Shown piece after piece: positions 1-9,401 of a stretch of 64,000 nt of DNA. Position 1 is the stretch's first letter. The number at the start of each line of letters is the position of its first letter. The stretch comes from Confluentibacter lentus (lineage in GTDB: Bacteria > Bacteroidota > Bacteroidia > Flavobacteriales > Flavobacteriaceae). The notes under the pieces were generated by a model. That model was given only the letters and a program-made list of their open reading frames with translations, was not told the DNA's origin and did no database searches. Position numbers and translations under genes: made by a program. The stretch covers positions 62,001 to 126,000 of the forward strand of contig NZ_NIHE01000005.1 in NCBI RefSeq assembly GCF_002806995.1, in the 5' to 3' direction.

Positions 1-871
1 ATTTTTGCAAGGCTTCTTGTCGCAGATTCTGACTCTTATCACCGTGGATGCTTTCCACTTTATAGCCATTTTTAATAAGTGTTTGTTCCAATTTCTCCAC
101 ACCAAATTTGGTGCGTCTAAAAATAAGAATACTGCCTTTAATAGTATTTCGTAATAAATGCAAACACAGTTCTATTTTATTGCGCTTTGGCACATAATAT
201 AATACTTGGTTGACGTTTTTTGAGGTGGACGAATTGGGTGCCACTTCCACACGTTCTGGTTCATTTAAAATGGTGTTTGCCAATTGTTCCACTTTAAAAG
301 GGATGGTTGCCGAAAACAATAAAATTTGTTTCTCTCTGGTACACAAACGTTCTATTTTTTTAACATCGTCAATAAAACCCATATCGAGCATTAAATCCGC
401 TTCATCCAATACCAAAATCTCCACATAATCTAGGTTTACGGTATCTTGTTTGTGCAAATCCAATAAACGTCCGGGCGTGGCAATTAAAATATCGACGCCT
501 TTTTTAAGCACATCTTTTTGTGGCTCAATGGATGTGCCGCCGTACACCACCGTGGTTCTTAAATTGGTGTATTTACAATAGGTTTTAAAATTTTCTTCAA
601 TTTGAACCGCCAATTCGCGGGTCGGACTTATTATCAACGCTTTTATTTTTTTGCCACTTTTACTGGCATCTTGTTTATCAAATAGCAATTGCAAAATAGG
701 TAAGGCAAACGCAGCGGTTTTTCCGGTGCCGGTTTGTGCCGAAACAATCACGTCTTTTTTAGCTAATACCAACGGAATTGTTTTTTCCTGAACCAAGGTT
801 GGGTTATCGTAACCAGCTTCTGCAACGGCTCTTAAAATGGGTTTGTTTAATTGTAAGTCTTTAAACGACAT
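1..871 (-). CDS. DEAD-box ATP-dependent RNA helicase (RhlE-like), C-terminus cut by window edge
   Basis: The first 290 codons of a DEAD-box RNA helicase are present; the rest lies beyond position 1. Reading leftwards from the ATG at 871 I see the Q-motif region (PTLVQEKTIP), motif I (SAQTGTGKT), motif Ia (PTRELA), motif Ib (TPGRL), motif II (VLDEADLMLDMGF) and motif III (SAT), followed by the start of the second RecA domain (LIFRRTKFGVEKL). These proteins unwind RNA duplexes using ATP in ribosome assembly, RNA decay or cold adaptation. The short N-terminus starting directly with the Q-motif region (MSFKDLQL) is typical of RhlE-type enzymes in Bacteroidota. A TATCTTTG promoter element lies about 20 bp upstream on the same strand. 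The subfamily cannot be fixed without the C-terminal tail. Confidence 0.93.
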   Translation of the reverse strand, partial: MSFKDLQLNKPILRAVAEAGYDNPTLVQEKTIPLVLAKKDVIVSAQTGTGKTAAFALPILQLLFDKQDASKSGKKIKALIISPTRELAVQIEENFKTYCKYTNLRTTVVYGGTSIEPQKDVLKKGVDILIATPGRLLDLHKQDTVNLDYVEILVLDEADLMLDMGFIDDVKKIERLCTREKQILLFSATIPFKVEQLANTILNEPERVEVAPNSSTSKNVNQVLYYVPKRNKIELCLHLLRNTIKGSILIFRRTKFGVEKLEQTLIKNGYKVESIHGDKSQNLRQEALQK

Positions 872-890
872 AGTGTATTGAAATTTGCTG

Positions 891-898
891 CAAAGATA
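891..898 (-). promoter_or_regulatory. Bacteroidota -7 promoter element of the DEAD-box helicase
   Basis: On the minus strand the octamer TATCTTTG matches the Bacteroidota -7 consensus TAnnTTTG and ends 19 bp before the helicase ATG at 871, giving a short leader. I could not see a clear -33 TTTG element. The motif occurs by chance in such A+T-rich DNA, so the support is its position. Confidence 0.55.
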
Positions 899-992
899 CA
901 TAAAAGTTATCGGGGTAATTTTAGTATCCTTTCATGGATATATGCTCAAACATTTTCTAATTTTACCACACATTATAATTTGCTAAAAACCC

Positions 993-1850
993 ATGGTACA
1001 ATACAACCCAAAAGACTGGATTACCTTTATTTTTAGATTCCATAAATCGGATACGTTTCGGAAACTGATTCCCATGATGATTTTTATTGGGCTTTATACC
1101 TATGGCGTTGGGTATTTGGAATTGGAATATTGGAACCTCTCCGAGAAAAACCATTTATCAAACATTACCGTCATGCACAGTATGTTGGGCTTTGTCATTT
1201 CCTTATTGTTGGTATTTAGAACGAATACGGCTTACGATCGCTGGTGGGAAGGCCGAAAACTATGGGGTGCGTTGGTGAACAACAGCCGAAATTTAGCCAT
1301 GAAGCTAAGTGTTATGTTGAAGGAAGATCACGACAGGGCATATTTCAGGAAATTGATTCCGGGTTATGCTTCTATATTGTCCAAACATTTAACCGATAAG
1401 GAAACCAGTTTGCAATTGTTTGAAGGCATTGATTTAGACAATCATAAACACCGACCCAACCAAATTGCCACCATGATTTATCAAAAGGTGAACGATTTAC
1501 ATGAACAAAATAAAATTTCGGGCGACCAAATCATTACCATCAATGCCGAATTACAGTCGTTTACAGATATTTGTGGTGCTTGCGAACGAATAAAAAATAC
1601 GCCCATTCCCTATTCTTACAGCGCGTTTATTAAAAAATTTATCTTTTTTTATGTGATGACCTTACCTTTTGGTTATGTGTTTAGTTTGGGATATTATGCG
1701 GTACCAGTAGTTATTTTTATTTTTTACGTATTGGCAAGTTTAGAGTTGATTGCCGAAGAAATTGAAGACCCATTTGGTTTTGATGCCAACGATTTGCCTA
1801 TTGAAAAGATTTCGGCAAACATTAAAAAGCATGTGGAGGAGATTATTTAG
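993..1850 (+). CDS. bestrophin family ion channel protein
   Basis: A 285-residue membrane protein of the bestrophin / UPF0187 (YneE) family, which in bacteria forms pentameric ion channels in the inner membrane. The family signature is visible: an N-terminal WITFIFRFHKSDTFRKL segment, two early hydrophobic helices (about residues 28-45 and 65-85), the conserved RTNTAYDRWWEGRKLWG block at about residues 76-92, a later hydrophobic pair around residues 210-250, and the C-terminal EEIEDPFGFDANDLPI motif. Length is normal for the family. It stands alone, divergent from the DEAD-box helicase and convergent with the reverse transcriptase. The true ion is not predictable; bacterial members conduct cations and some anions. 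Confidence 0.9.
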   Translation: MVQYNPKDWITFIFRFHKSDTFRKLIPMMIFIGLYTYGVGYLELEYWNLSEKNHLSNITVMHSMLGFVISLLLVFRTNTAYDRWWEGRKLWGALVNNSRNLAMKLSVMLKEDHDRAYFRKLIPGYASILSKHLTDKETSLQLFEGIDLDNHKHRPNQIATMIYQKVNDLHEQNKISGDQIITINAELQSFTDICGACERIKNTPIPYSYSAFIKKFIFFYVMTLPFGYVFSLGYYAVPVVIFIFYVLASLELIAEEIEDPFGFDANDLPIEKISANIKKHVEEII

Positions 1851-1957
1851 GAATATTTATAGTTGAGGCTTTTTTGAAATTGCGCTTAAACATATTTTAT
1901 ATGAAAAGCAATATATTTTTATGATATTTTTCATAGAATTAATTCTGAGCAGTTATT

Positions 1958-3529
1958 TTATTTAACAATATTTAATTCTTGATATATAGATTTTTTAATT
2001 TTATGAAATTTATTCCAAACCTTACTATATTGCTGAATTATCGTATCATCTTTATTAATTTCTTTCATAACATAATTTGCTTTATTTAGATAGCTTATGA
2101 AATTTCCCCAATCAAAATGTTTTGAAGGACTATAACCTTTTGGGCTATTTTCATCTTGTAACCATTTTAAACGTCTTTTAGAGCCTAAATGTGTGAACCT
2201 CTTATATAATCTAGTTTCAAAAAGCGAATCAGATGGAATGTGGGCTTTTTTTGCAAAGTGTGCACCTCTCCTGAATGACCTTTTCATAGTTCTATAAAAT
2301 TTTGAAAACCCAGCAGTTTTAACTTTTACCTTTGAACCATCATACATAAATCCTAAATATTCTAATTGTTTGTTAGAATTGATTGTTTCGTCTTTTACAA
2401 TACCTCCTTTAAAAACTGAGTTTTCGGTTAATTCATACCTATAAATATTAGTTTTTTTTGGTTGAATTTCAAGGTTGGCTTCAATTTCAATTTCTTTTTG
2501 AATCAAATTATAAAAATGTTTTTCATCCTTTTGGGCGCAAATAATTATCAAATCATCGCTATATCTTTGATAATAAGCTTCTTTTGAATTTGAATCAACC
2601 TCAGAATATATTCGTTCATCAAAATCTAGCATATAAATATTAGCTAGTGTAGCACTAATTGGAGTTCCTTGTGGAATACCTTTTTTCTCCTTCTTATCCA
2701 GTTTTTTTCGGACGTCTCTTTTGTATGGTTTATCAACTCGTATTAAATCAGTCGCTTCTTCGAAAAATTCATCTTTATCACAAAAAGCGACAACATTTTC
2801 GTGCCGCATATTATAGATTTTACTGACTTTCTTTCGCTTAAGTATTTTGTGTGAAGTATCATTTGGTTTAAAACGTTCAACTATTAATTTATGCTGAAAC
2901 CTTTTAAACAATTCGTTTTCATTAACATATTTATTATCAACCAAATTCTTGAATATTGTATAATGGTCATCAGGCAAATTTGTTGTTCCTAAAATACGTT
3001 TCCATTGTCTATGTAAAATACGATGGTCTAAATTGTCAAAAAATGAAGTTACATCTGCAACAATTATAGAAAGTTTTCGATGCTTATTTTTTTCGATGAA
3101 TTCAAATGCTTCGAAAGCAAATTCGATATTTGACTTATTTCCACTTTTACCATTACCTATTGGAATTTTCCTATATGCTACAGCGACTGAACCATAAGGT
3201 TTGTCCTCTAAATATTCCTCATATGTTTTTGTAAGCAGGTGGCTGTAATAGCTATAAATGATTGAATCTAAATGTGAAGAGAAATAAATATGACGTTCTT
3301 TCTTATCACTAACTGTTCGTTTACGTTTCCCACTATCATTCTTAGGTGCATTTTCTAATGGTCTGTATTTTCTCTGACTCAAAGTTCTATGCATGAGAGG
3401 CACAAACTTGTGATTGGCAATGTTTTCTGGATTTGAAATGTAACTTTTTAACCAAGATTTGTCTTTTTGGCTAGTTAAAGGTATTCCTATGTGTGGATAT
3501 TTTTTAAATTTTAGCCATTCCTCATTCAT
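1958..3529 (-). CDS. DRT-type (DRT2-like) antiviral reverse transcriptase
   Basis: A 523-residue reverse transcriptase. Motifs visible in order: an N-terminal DRT-like block (YPHIGIPL at 11-18, NPENIANHKF at 33-42), HLDSIIYSYYS (86-96), finger motif GKSGNKSNIEFA (127-138), motif A VADVTSFFDNLDH with Asp159 and Asp165, motif B GIPQGTPISATLAN (284-297), the catalytic YSDD box at 323-326, and LEYLGF near 390. There is no maturase domain and no retron VTG motif, so it is neither a group II intron nor a typical retron RT. The N-terminal block resembles the 'unknown group' RTs of the DRT2 class, which defend against phage with an upstream ncRNA template; such an RNA is seen just upstream (3546-3870). 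It has no accessory gene beside it, lies between housekeeping genes and looks more A+T-rich than they are. RT assignment is secure; DRT2 rather than DRT9 or DRT10 is inference. Confidence 0.85.
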   Translation of the reverse strand: MNEEWLKFKKYPHIGIPLTSQKDKSWLKSYISNPENIANHKFVPLMHRTLSQRKYRPLENAPKNDSGKRKRTVSDKKERHIYFSSHLDSIIYSYYSHLLTKTYEEYLEDKPYGSVAVAYRKIPIGNGKSGNKSNIEFAFEAFEFIEKNKHRKLSIIVADVTSFFDNLDHRILHRQWKRILGTTNLPDDHYTIFKNLVDNKYVNENELFKRFQHKLIVERFKPNDTSHKILKRKKVSKIYNMRHENVVAFCDKDEFFEEATDLIRVDKPYKRDVRKKLDKKEKKGIPQGTPISATLANIYMLDFDERIYSEVDSNSKEAYYQRYSDDLIIICAQKDEKHFYNLIQKEIEIEANLEIQPKKTNIYRYELTENSVFKGGIVKDETINSNKQLEYLGFMYDGSKVKVKTAGFSKFYRTMKRSFRRGAHFAKKAHIPSDSLFETRLYKRFTHLGSKRRLKWLQDENSPKGYSPSKHFDWGNFISYLNKANYVMKEINKDDTIIQQYSKVWNKFHKIKKSIYQELNIVK

Positions 3530-3545
3530 AGTTAAACATTGATTA

Positions 3546-3870
3546 AAAAAAGGATTAGAGTTGGTCGTGGCTTACTTATCGGTAGATACAATCCTGAAGT
3601 TGCTTTTCACTTTCGCTATTTGCAACGCCACTCATTGATAGAATAAAGTTCGTATCTTTACTAACACCATCACTTATGACAGTATCGGCAGAAATAGAAA
3701 CTAAGACAGTTCATCTTACACTCCTCACAATGCAACTTGTAATAACATTGATAAAGATTTGCAAGATTGGAATCTCTCTTCACACGTCAGCCGAAGTCTG
3801 CGCGTGGAACACTAATGTGTACTTTACATAAAACGTACCTACCAGTCTTGTCCCAACTCTTAATCCTTGA
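3546..3870 (-). ncRNA. structured ncRNA upstream of the DRT-type reverse transcriptase
   Basis: No gene fits here, but the minus strand folds into a closed structure. The 5' arm AAGGATTAAGAGTTGG (3868-3853) pairs with CCAACTCTAATCCTT (3564-3550), a 15-bp helix with one bulged A. Nested inside, GGTAGGTAC (3843-3835) pairs with GTATCTACC (3589-3581), 9 bp with one G-U. Further in, 3806-3781 forms CACGCG-CAG-A-C(TTCG)G-CTG-A-CGTGTG, a strong hairpin capped by a cUUCGg tetraloop, preceded by a small ACAC-ATTA-GTGT hairpin (3820-3809). GTTGC/GCAAC (3626-3622 with 3603-3599) may form another stem. Seven T residues follow the outer 3' arm, so that arm also looks like a terminator 16 bp before the RT start codon. 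Known DRT2, DRT9 and DRT10 systems carry such an RNA in this position as template. Exact ends are inferred. Confidence 0.65.
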
Positions 3871-4116
3871 TCTTCAAATAATCACAAATCATACCATTTC
3901 AAAATTTATGGAAAACATAGTCTTTTTTACAAGATGCTTATGTCATTATGTCATTTCAAATGTCAGTTTCTCAGTATTTCCTAATAAAGATAAAAGTTTT
4001 AAATTCAGACTTGTTATTCTAGCATTAAATGAAATTATCAATCTAAAAATGTCAATTGATTGTTTATCGACATTTGAACGAAGACATGTCTTTACTTCTA
4101 ATAAAGTTAAAAAACG

Positions 4117-6303
4117 TTATAATAACAACAATCCATTTTCTCGTAAAACATTCATCGGTTTTGAAAACCAAAACAATTCAAAATCTTCAAATTGGGTTTC
4201 AAAATCTTTTTTTAAGTCTGAAAAGGCAGGCAGTTGTGGGTTGTTTGGGCGTAAGGTTTCCAATGCATTTAAAAACCAAGTGCCATGATGTTTATCTAAA
4301 GTGATGGTAAAGGTGTCCGTAGTGCTATGAAACGTGGCTTGTAAGGCATAATACGTTTGCCCTTTTTTGGTTTTGGAAGTTTCGGTTACCAAAGGTGTTG
4401 AGCCCAACCAAAGTATTTTTGCCGTGGGTTTGATGTTGAAATGCACATCGGTTTCTAAACAATTATGGATATAATCAGGTTGAATCGTGGTTTTTGGGAT
4501 TTTAAAATCGAACCAATCTTGCAACGGCAATTCAAAACCAATACCGTGCATATAATTAAAAAGCGATTTTTTTAAGCCGAAACTAAACTGGTTATGGTCA
4601 ATGCCCGTGGTGTCTGTAAACGCAATATCATTATTGGCAAACGTAATGGGTTTGGTGTTGGGTATGATGTGGTATTCTGAAGGATTCAATCCAATCGGGC
4701 TGTGCGCTGTTAAAGCGAATTGGTGCCAAAACCCCGATTGCAACACACCAATTTCGAAGAGCTGACGCACCATTTCCAAACTATCAACCGTTTCCTGAAT
4801 GGTTTGCGTGGGGTAGCCATACATTAAATAGGCGTGTACCATGATGTTGGCTTCGGTAAAATGGCGAGTGACTTGGGCGACTTGGGCGACGGTAACACCT
4901 TTATCAATAAGTGCCAACAACCTATCGGAAGCCACTTCCAGTCCGCCAGAAACTGCAATACAGCCAGAGGCTTTTAGCAGTAAACACAAATCTTTCGTGA
5001 AGTTTTTTTCAAACCGAATGTTGGTCCACCACGTCACCGTAAGTTTCCGTTTTATAATTTCCAAAGCAAGGGCTTTCATGAGGGCGGGAGGTGCGGCTTC
5101 GTCCACAAAATGGAATCCGTTTTCGCCCGTTTGCTCGATGAGTTGTTCCATGCGATCGACCAATAATTTGGCGGCAATGGGTTCGTAGATTTTAATATAA
5201 TCCAACGAAATATCGCAAAACGTACACTTGCCCCAATAGCAACCGTGTGCCATGGTGAGTTTGTTCCATCGGCCATCGCTCCACAAACTGTGCATGGGGT
5301 TGGCGATTTCTATCACGGAGATGTATTTGTCTAAATGTAAATCGGAATAATCTGGCGTGCCGACTTCACTTTGTTTATAATCTGGTTTGGGGCTGTTGTT
5401 TTTATAAACGACTTGTCCATTTTCTAAAAGAAAGGTGCGTTTGAATTCTTGGTTATTTGGGTTTTCTATGTGATGGTGTAGTAATTCAATTGGTAATTCG
5501 CCATCATCCAAGGTAATAAAATCGAAAAATTCAAATACTCTCGTGTCGGTTACCGACCGTAATTCGGTATTTGGGAATCCGCCACCCATCGCAATTTTAA
5601 TGTGGGGGTAGTTGGCTTTTATATGTTGGGCACAACGAAAGGCACTGTATAAATTTCCCGGAAACGGCACTGAAAAACACACCAATTTTGGTTGAATGGT
5701 TTTTAATTTTTCTTCGAGAATGTTTAAAGTAAAGGTGTCAATGTAAGTCGGTTGACTTTGTAATTGTTCGTATAATTCATCAAACGAATTGGCACTCTGT
5801 CCCAAGCGTTCGGCATAACGACTGAAACCAAAATTGTCATCGATGCATTCTACAATAAAATCGGATAAATCCTCCAGATACAAGGTTGCTAAATGTTTAG
5901 CTTTATCCTGCATGCCCATATTACCAAATGCCCAATCGAGTTCATCTAATTGGTCGAAACGGGAGGCTTGCGGTAAAAAATGGTCGGTGCAAATTTGTCT
6001 GGCAAAGGTTGATTTTTTGCCTTGCAGAAAGGCAATCACATCATCTAAAGGTTGTAAATAAGCGTCTCTTAAACTATAAATTCTTTGCGCATTTTCAGAA
6101 GTGATGCTATTGTTTTTTGACGCTAATTCAAAAAGCTCTTGAAATGTTTTTTTTGAAAACAGGTCTAAAATCACTTCAATACCCAAATCCATTTGAAATG
6201 AGCTGATGTTTTTCGTATTCAAAAAGCCTTTTAAATAGCACGTAGCAGGGTAGGGCGTGTTTAATTGCGTAAACGGAGGCGTGATGAGTAAAAGGTCTTT
6301 CAA
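4117..6303 (-). CDS. B12-binding-type radical SAM protein
   Basis: A 728-residue radical SAM enzyme with an N-terminal cobalamin-binding-like region. About residues 190-290 carry LVCFSVPFPGNLYSA and IAMGGGFPNTELR, typical of the B12-binding Rossmann fold. The iron-sulphur cluster motif is HGCYWGKCTFCD (about 355-366), with the wide first spacing (C-x4-C-x2-C) seen in this Bacteroidota subfamily, followed by TIM-barrel segments (FHFVDEAAPP, CIAVSGGLEVAS, MVHAYLMYGYPTQT). Members use SAM, sometimes with cobalamin, for radical methylation or rearrangement; the substrate is unknown here. The extended C-terminal third (about residues 560-728) has no domain I can name. It is a single gene, its stop facing the ncRNA of the reverse transcriptase system. 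Confidence 0.85.
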   Translation of the reverse strand: MKDLLLITPPFTQLNTPYPATCYLKGFLNTKNISSFQMDLGIEVILDLFSKKTFQELFELASKNNSITSENAQRIYSLRDAYLQPLDDVIAFLQGKKSTFARQICTDHFLPQASRFDQLDELDWAFGNMGMQDKAKHLATLYLEDLSDFIVECIDDNFGFSRYAERLGQSANSFDELYEQLQSQPTYIDTFTLNILEEKLKTIQPKLVCFSVPFPGNLYSAFRCAQHIKANYPHIKIAMGGGFPNTELRSVTDTRVFEFFDFITLDDGELPIELLHHHIENPNNQEFKRTFLLENGQVVYKNNSPKPDYKQSEVGTPDYSDLHLDKYISVIEIANPMHSLWSDGRWNKLTMAHGCYWGKCTFCDISLDYIKIYEPIAAKLLVDRMEQLIEQTGENGFHFVDEAAPPALMKALALEIIKRKLTVTWWTNIRFEKNFTKDLCLLLKASGCIAVSGGLEVASDRLLALIDKGVTVAQVAQVTRHFTEANIMVHAYLMYGYPTQTIQETVDSLEMVRQLFEIGVLQSGFWHQFALTAHSPIGLNPSEYHIIPNTKPITFANNDIAFTDTTGIDHNQFSFGLKKSLFNYMHGIGFELPLQDWFDFKIPKTTIQPDYIHNCLETDVHFNIKPTAKILWLGSTPLVTETSKTKKGQTYYALQATFHSTTDTFTITLDKHHGTWFLNALETLRPNNPQLPAFSDLKKDFETQFEDFELFWFSKPMNVLRENGLLLL

Positions 6304-6363
6304 AATGCTACGGAAAATAAATAGTCACAAAGATAGTTGAAAAGAAGCTGTGTTTGATGGCTG

Positions 6364-7014
6364 CTAATTTATAAACGCACGCAGCTTTTCCCTTTTTCGT
6401 AAAGGCAGCGCCTCATTTTCTATGGCAAGAGCCAAATGTTCTTGATTTTTATCTTTTGAAAACAACAAGTTATAAAACTGATGCGTTGTTAAACTGTTTT
6501 TAGCGGGTTCAATAAGCGAAACCGTATCGCTAGTTTTTACAAAACCTTCTTCCAAAACCCTAACATAAGTCCCTGGAAATCCATGATTGACAAATTGCTT
6601 GACCACTTTTTGTGAACCAAACTTCACACCCAATTTAAAACAAGGTTCTCTGGGCTGGGTGACTTGAACCAAGGCAGAACCTATTTTATAAACATCGCCA
6701 ATCGTTATTTTGGTTTCGTCCAATCCGTTGATGGTTAGATTTTCGCCAAACATGCCCCAATTCCAATCTAAATCAGGATACAGATTTTTCCAATAGCCAT
6801 AATGATTTTCAGAAAATAAATAACACGCTTTAAACTCACCACCGTGATATTTTCTATCGGTTACTTCATCATCTTTCACATCACTTTTTCCTAAATAAAT
6901 AGGTTGTTGCGTTGGCGTTTTATAAATACCGGTAACCACTTTTTTTCCTCTAAAAAGTATGGTCGTTGGTTTAGCAATGTTGGTGGAAGTGATGTGCATG
7001 TTTTCAATATTCAT
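6364..7014 (-). CDS. MOSC domain-containing protein (YiiM-like)
   Basis: A 216-residue MOSC-domain protein. The family uses a conserved cysteine to bind sulphur-carrying molybdenum cofactor or to reduce N-hydroxylated compounds with it (YiiM/YcbX type). Seen in the sequence: [19 protein letters not shown] near the N-terminus, [15 protein letters not shown] at about 53-67 (the H-G-G signature), [13 protein letters not shown] at about 86-98, and the cysteine-bearing [13 protein letters not shown] at about 120-132. A C-terminal helical tail (160-216) matches the YiiM-type C-terminal extension. Its start overlaps the stop of peptidase T by 11 bp, so the two are cotranscribed, although no functional link is evident. 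Confidence 0.85.
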   Translation of the reverse strand: MNIENMHITSTNIAKPTTILFRGKKVVTGIYKTPTQQPIYLGKSDVKDDEVTDRKYHGGEFKACYLFSENHYGYWKNLYPDLDWNWGMFGENLTINGLDETKITIGDVYKIGSALVQVTQPREPCFKLGVKFGSQKVVKQFVNHGFPGTYVRVLEEGFVKTSDTVSLIEPAKNSLTTHQFYNLLFSKDKNQEHLALAIENEALPLRKREKLRAFIN

Positions 7015-8245
7015 TTAAAGCAGTCAGCTCCGCAATTTTACAAATCACTTCAGTAGCTTTTATCATGCTTTCTACAGGAACGTATTCATAACGTCCGTGA
7101 AAATTATGGCCGCCGGCAAATATATTCGGACAAGGTAATCCCATAAAACTGAGTTGGGAACCATCCGTGCCACCACGAATTGGTTTTATGATGGGTTTGA
7201 TGCCCAATTGTTTCATGGCGTCTTCAGCAATATCAACAATATGCATCACGGGCTCTACTTTCTCTTTCATATTAAAGTATTGGTCTTTAATTTCAATACT
7301 TATAATATCTTCTTCGTATTGTGAATTAAGCTCTTCGGTCAGTTTTAGCATCATATCTTTACGTGCTTCAAAATGTCCGAAATCATGATCGCGAATAATA
7401 TATTGCAATTCGGTTTCCTCAACATCGCCTTTCACAGTGTGTAAATGAAAAAAACCTTGATATTCGTCGGTATGTTCTGGTGTTTCCAAGCGCGGTAATG
7501 AATTGATGAATTCGGTAGCAATATAAAGCGAGTTAACCATTTTGCCTTTGGCATAACCTGGGTGCACACTTTTTCCTTTAACGCGTACTTTGGCGCTAGC
7601 GGCATTAAAATTCTCATATTCCAGTTCACCAATTTGGCTCCCGTCCATGGTGTAAGCCCAATCGGCTCCAAATTTTTTGACATCAAATTTATGGGCACCA
7701 CGTCCTATTTCTTCATCGGGTGTAAAACCAACTTTAATAGTTCCATGCTTAACTTCGGGATGATTGATTAAATACTCCATGGCCGTCATGATTTCACAAA
7801 TGCCTGCTTTATCATCGGCTCCCAAAAGCGTTGTGCCATCTGTGGTAATTAAAGTTTGCCCTTTGTAGAGATGTAAATCTTCAAAGTAATCAGGTGATAA
7901 TATGATATTTTCAGCCACATTTAAAACAATATCCTTTCCATTATAATGTTCAATAATTTGAGGTTTTACCTGGGTTGCCGTAAAATCTGGAGACGTATCA
8001 AAATGGGAAATAAACCCAATAGTTGGCACATGATGGGCAACGTTGCTTGGTAAGGTTGCCATTATATAGGCGTTATCATCTATGCTGACATCTTGCATGC
8101 CAATGGCTTTTAATTCTTCCGCTAATTTATTTGCCAAATGCCATTGTTTTTCAGTGCTTGGGGTAGTTTCACTATCTGGATTTGATTGTGTATCAATAGT
8201 AACGTAACTGATGAATCTATTTATAATATGTTGTTTATCAATCAT
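7004..8245 (-). CDS. pepT: peptidase T (tripeptide aminopeptidase)
   Basis: A 413-residue zinc tripeptidase of the M20B family that removes N-terminal residues from tripeptides in the cytoplasm. Metal ligands and catalytic residues are visible: [12 protein letters not shown] (zinc His and catalytic Asp), [14 protein letters not shown] (bridging Asp), [15 protein letters not shown] (catalytic Glu pair), [17 protein letters not shown] (Asp ligand) and [14 protein letters not shown] (last His). Length is the usual ~410 residues. It is the first gene of a two-gene transcript with the overlapping MOSC gene. The divergent pyrD gene starts 138 bp away, with the shared upstream region in between. Confidence 0.95.
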   Translation of the reverse strand: MIDKQHIINRFISYVTIDTQSNPDSETTPSTEKQWHLANKLAEELKAIGMQDVSIDDNAYIMATLPSNVAHHVPTIGFISHFDTSPDFTATQVKPQIIEHYNGKDIVLNVAENIILSPDYFEDLHLYKGQTLITTDGTTLLGADDKAGICEIMTAMEYLINHPEVKHGTIKVGFTPDEEIGRGAHKFDVKKFGADWAYTMDGSQIGELEYENFNAASAKVRVKGKSVHPGYAKGKMVNSLYIATEFINSLPRLETPEHTDEYQGFFHLHTVKGDVEETELQYIIRDHDFGHFEARKDMMLKLTEELNSQYEEDIISIEIKDQYFNMKEKVEPVMHIVDIAEDAMKQLGIKPIIKPIRGGTDGSQLSFMGLPCPNIFAGGHNFHGRYEYVPVESMIKATEVICKIAELTALNEY

Positions 8246-8355
8246 GTTTATGGATTTTGTTTGAGGTTTTTATTGGGAATACTAAAAGCAAATTATGAAC
8301 TCAAAAATACTACTAATTTTCAAATGCTTCATGCTGTTTTTTATGAAATGAATGG

Positions 8356-8363
8356 TATTTTTG
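8356..8363 (+). promoter_or_regulatory. -7 promoter element of pyrD
   Basis: TATTTTTG matches TAnnTTTG and sits 20 bp before the ATG at 8384. It lies inside an upstream in-frame extension of the open frame, which argues that translation starts at 8384 and not earlier. No clear -33 box was seen. Confidence 0.55.
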
Positions 8364-8383
8364 TGCCACAATTCAACGTCTCT

Positions 8384-9400
8384 ATGTATAAATTACTTAT
8401 TCGTCCCATATTATTTTGGTTTGATCCTGAAGATGTGCATTATTTTACGTTTTCGCTCATTCGGTTTATAAACAAGATTCCTTTTGTTTCATCCATTATT
8501 AAAAAAATATATCAAGTTGAAGATGCTTCTTTGGAAAAGGAATTATTCGGATTAAGATTTAAAAATCCCATTGGCTTAGCTGCGGGATTTGATAAGGATG
8601 CGAAACTCTTCAATGAATTATCAAACCTCGGATTCGGTTTTATTGAAATAGGCACACTAACACCAAAGGCACAACCGGGAAATCCTAAGAAAAGATTATT
8701 TCGCTTAAAAGCAGATTCAGCTATTATTAACCGTATGGGATTTAACAATGGCGGTGTTGAAGACGCTGTGAAACGTTTAAAAACTAACAAAGATGTTTTA
8801 ATTGGTGGCAATATTGGAAAAAATAAAGTAACGCCTAATGAGAATGCTGTTGATGATTATAAAATGTGTTTCAACGCCCTGTTTGATTATGTAGATTATT
8901 TTGTGGTGAATGTCAGTTCGCCCAACACGCCTAATTTAAGAGCTTTGCAGGATAAAGAGCCGTTGACCAATCTTTTAAAAGACTTGCAGATTGAAAACGC
9001 AAACCATACAAAAAAGAAACCCATTTTATTAAAAATTGCTCCAGATTTAACCAATGAGCAATTATTGGATATTATTGATATTGTTGCAGAAACCAAAATA
9101 GACGGCATTATTGCTACTAACACTACCATTTCAAGAGACGGTTTAACGTCTGAAAGTAAAACAGAAATGGGTGGTTTAAGCGGGAAACCATTAACAAATC
9201 GCTCTACGGAAGTGATTCGGTTTTTGGCTGAAAAAAGTAATAAGGCATTCCCTATTATTGGTGTTGGAGGCATTCATACCGTTGAAGACGCTTTGGAAAA
9301 ACTGGAAGCTGGTGCCGATTTAATTCAGCTTTATACCGGATTTATCTATGAAGGACCAAAACTTATTAAGGATATCAATAAGGCGCTGATTAAAAAGTAA
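8384..9400 (+). CDS. pyrD: dihydroorotate dehydrogenase (quinone), class 2
   Basis: PyrD oxidises dihydroorotate to orotate at the inner membrane and passes electrons to quinone, the fourth step of pyrimidine synthesis. I start the protein at 8384 (338 residues, [16 protein letters not shown]): this is the conserved class 2 N-terminal membrane-association helix and follows a -7 promoter element, whereas the open frame extends 66 codons further upstream without family similarity. Visible motifs: [41 protein letters not shown], the catalytic-serine segment [33 protein letters not shown] and the FMN phosphate site GVGGIHT. Monocistronic; it converges with the metalloprotease gene with only 1 bp between the two stops. 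Confidence 0.95.
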   Translation: MYKLLIRPILFWFDPEDVHYFTFSLIRFINKIPFVSSIIKKIYQVEDASLEKELFGLRFKNPIGLAAGFDKDAKLFNELSNLGFGFIEIGTLTPKAQPGNPKKRLFRLKADSAIINRMGFNNGGVEDAVKRLKTNKDVLIGGNIGKNKVTPNENAVDDYKMCFNALFDYVDYFVVNVSSPNTPNLRALQDKEPLTNLLKDLQIENANHTKKKPILLKIAPDLTNEQLLDIIDIVAETKIDGIIATNTTISRDGLTSESKTEMGGLSGKPLTNRSTEVIRFLAEKSNKAFPIIGVGGIHTVEDALEKLEAGADLIQLYTGFIYEGPKLIKDINKALIKK

Positions 9401-9401
9401 G

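Noticed and set aside
1958-3870. Group II intron or retron
   Set aside because: No maturase domain, no recognisable domain V hairpin downstream and no retron VTG motif in the RT. The long-range repeats recall retron a1/a2, but the RT motifs do not fit.
3767-4288. 173-codon open frame on the plus strand
   Set aside because: It runs antisense to the ncRNA and then to the end of the radical SAM gene, lacks any protein-like pattern, and its first half is explained by the RNA structure.
8186-8383. Upstream extension of pyrD
   Set aside because: It overlaps the divergent pepT gene, has no family similarity and contains the pyrD promoter element.
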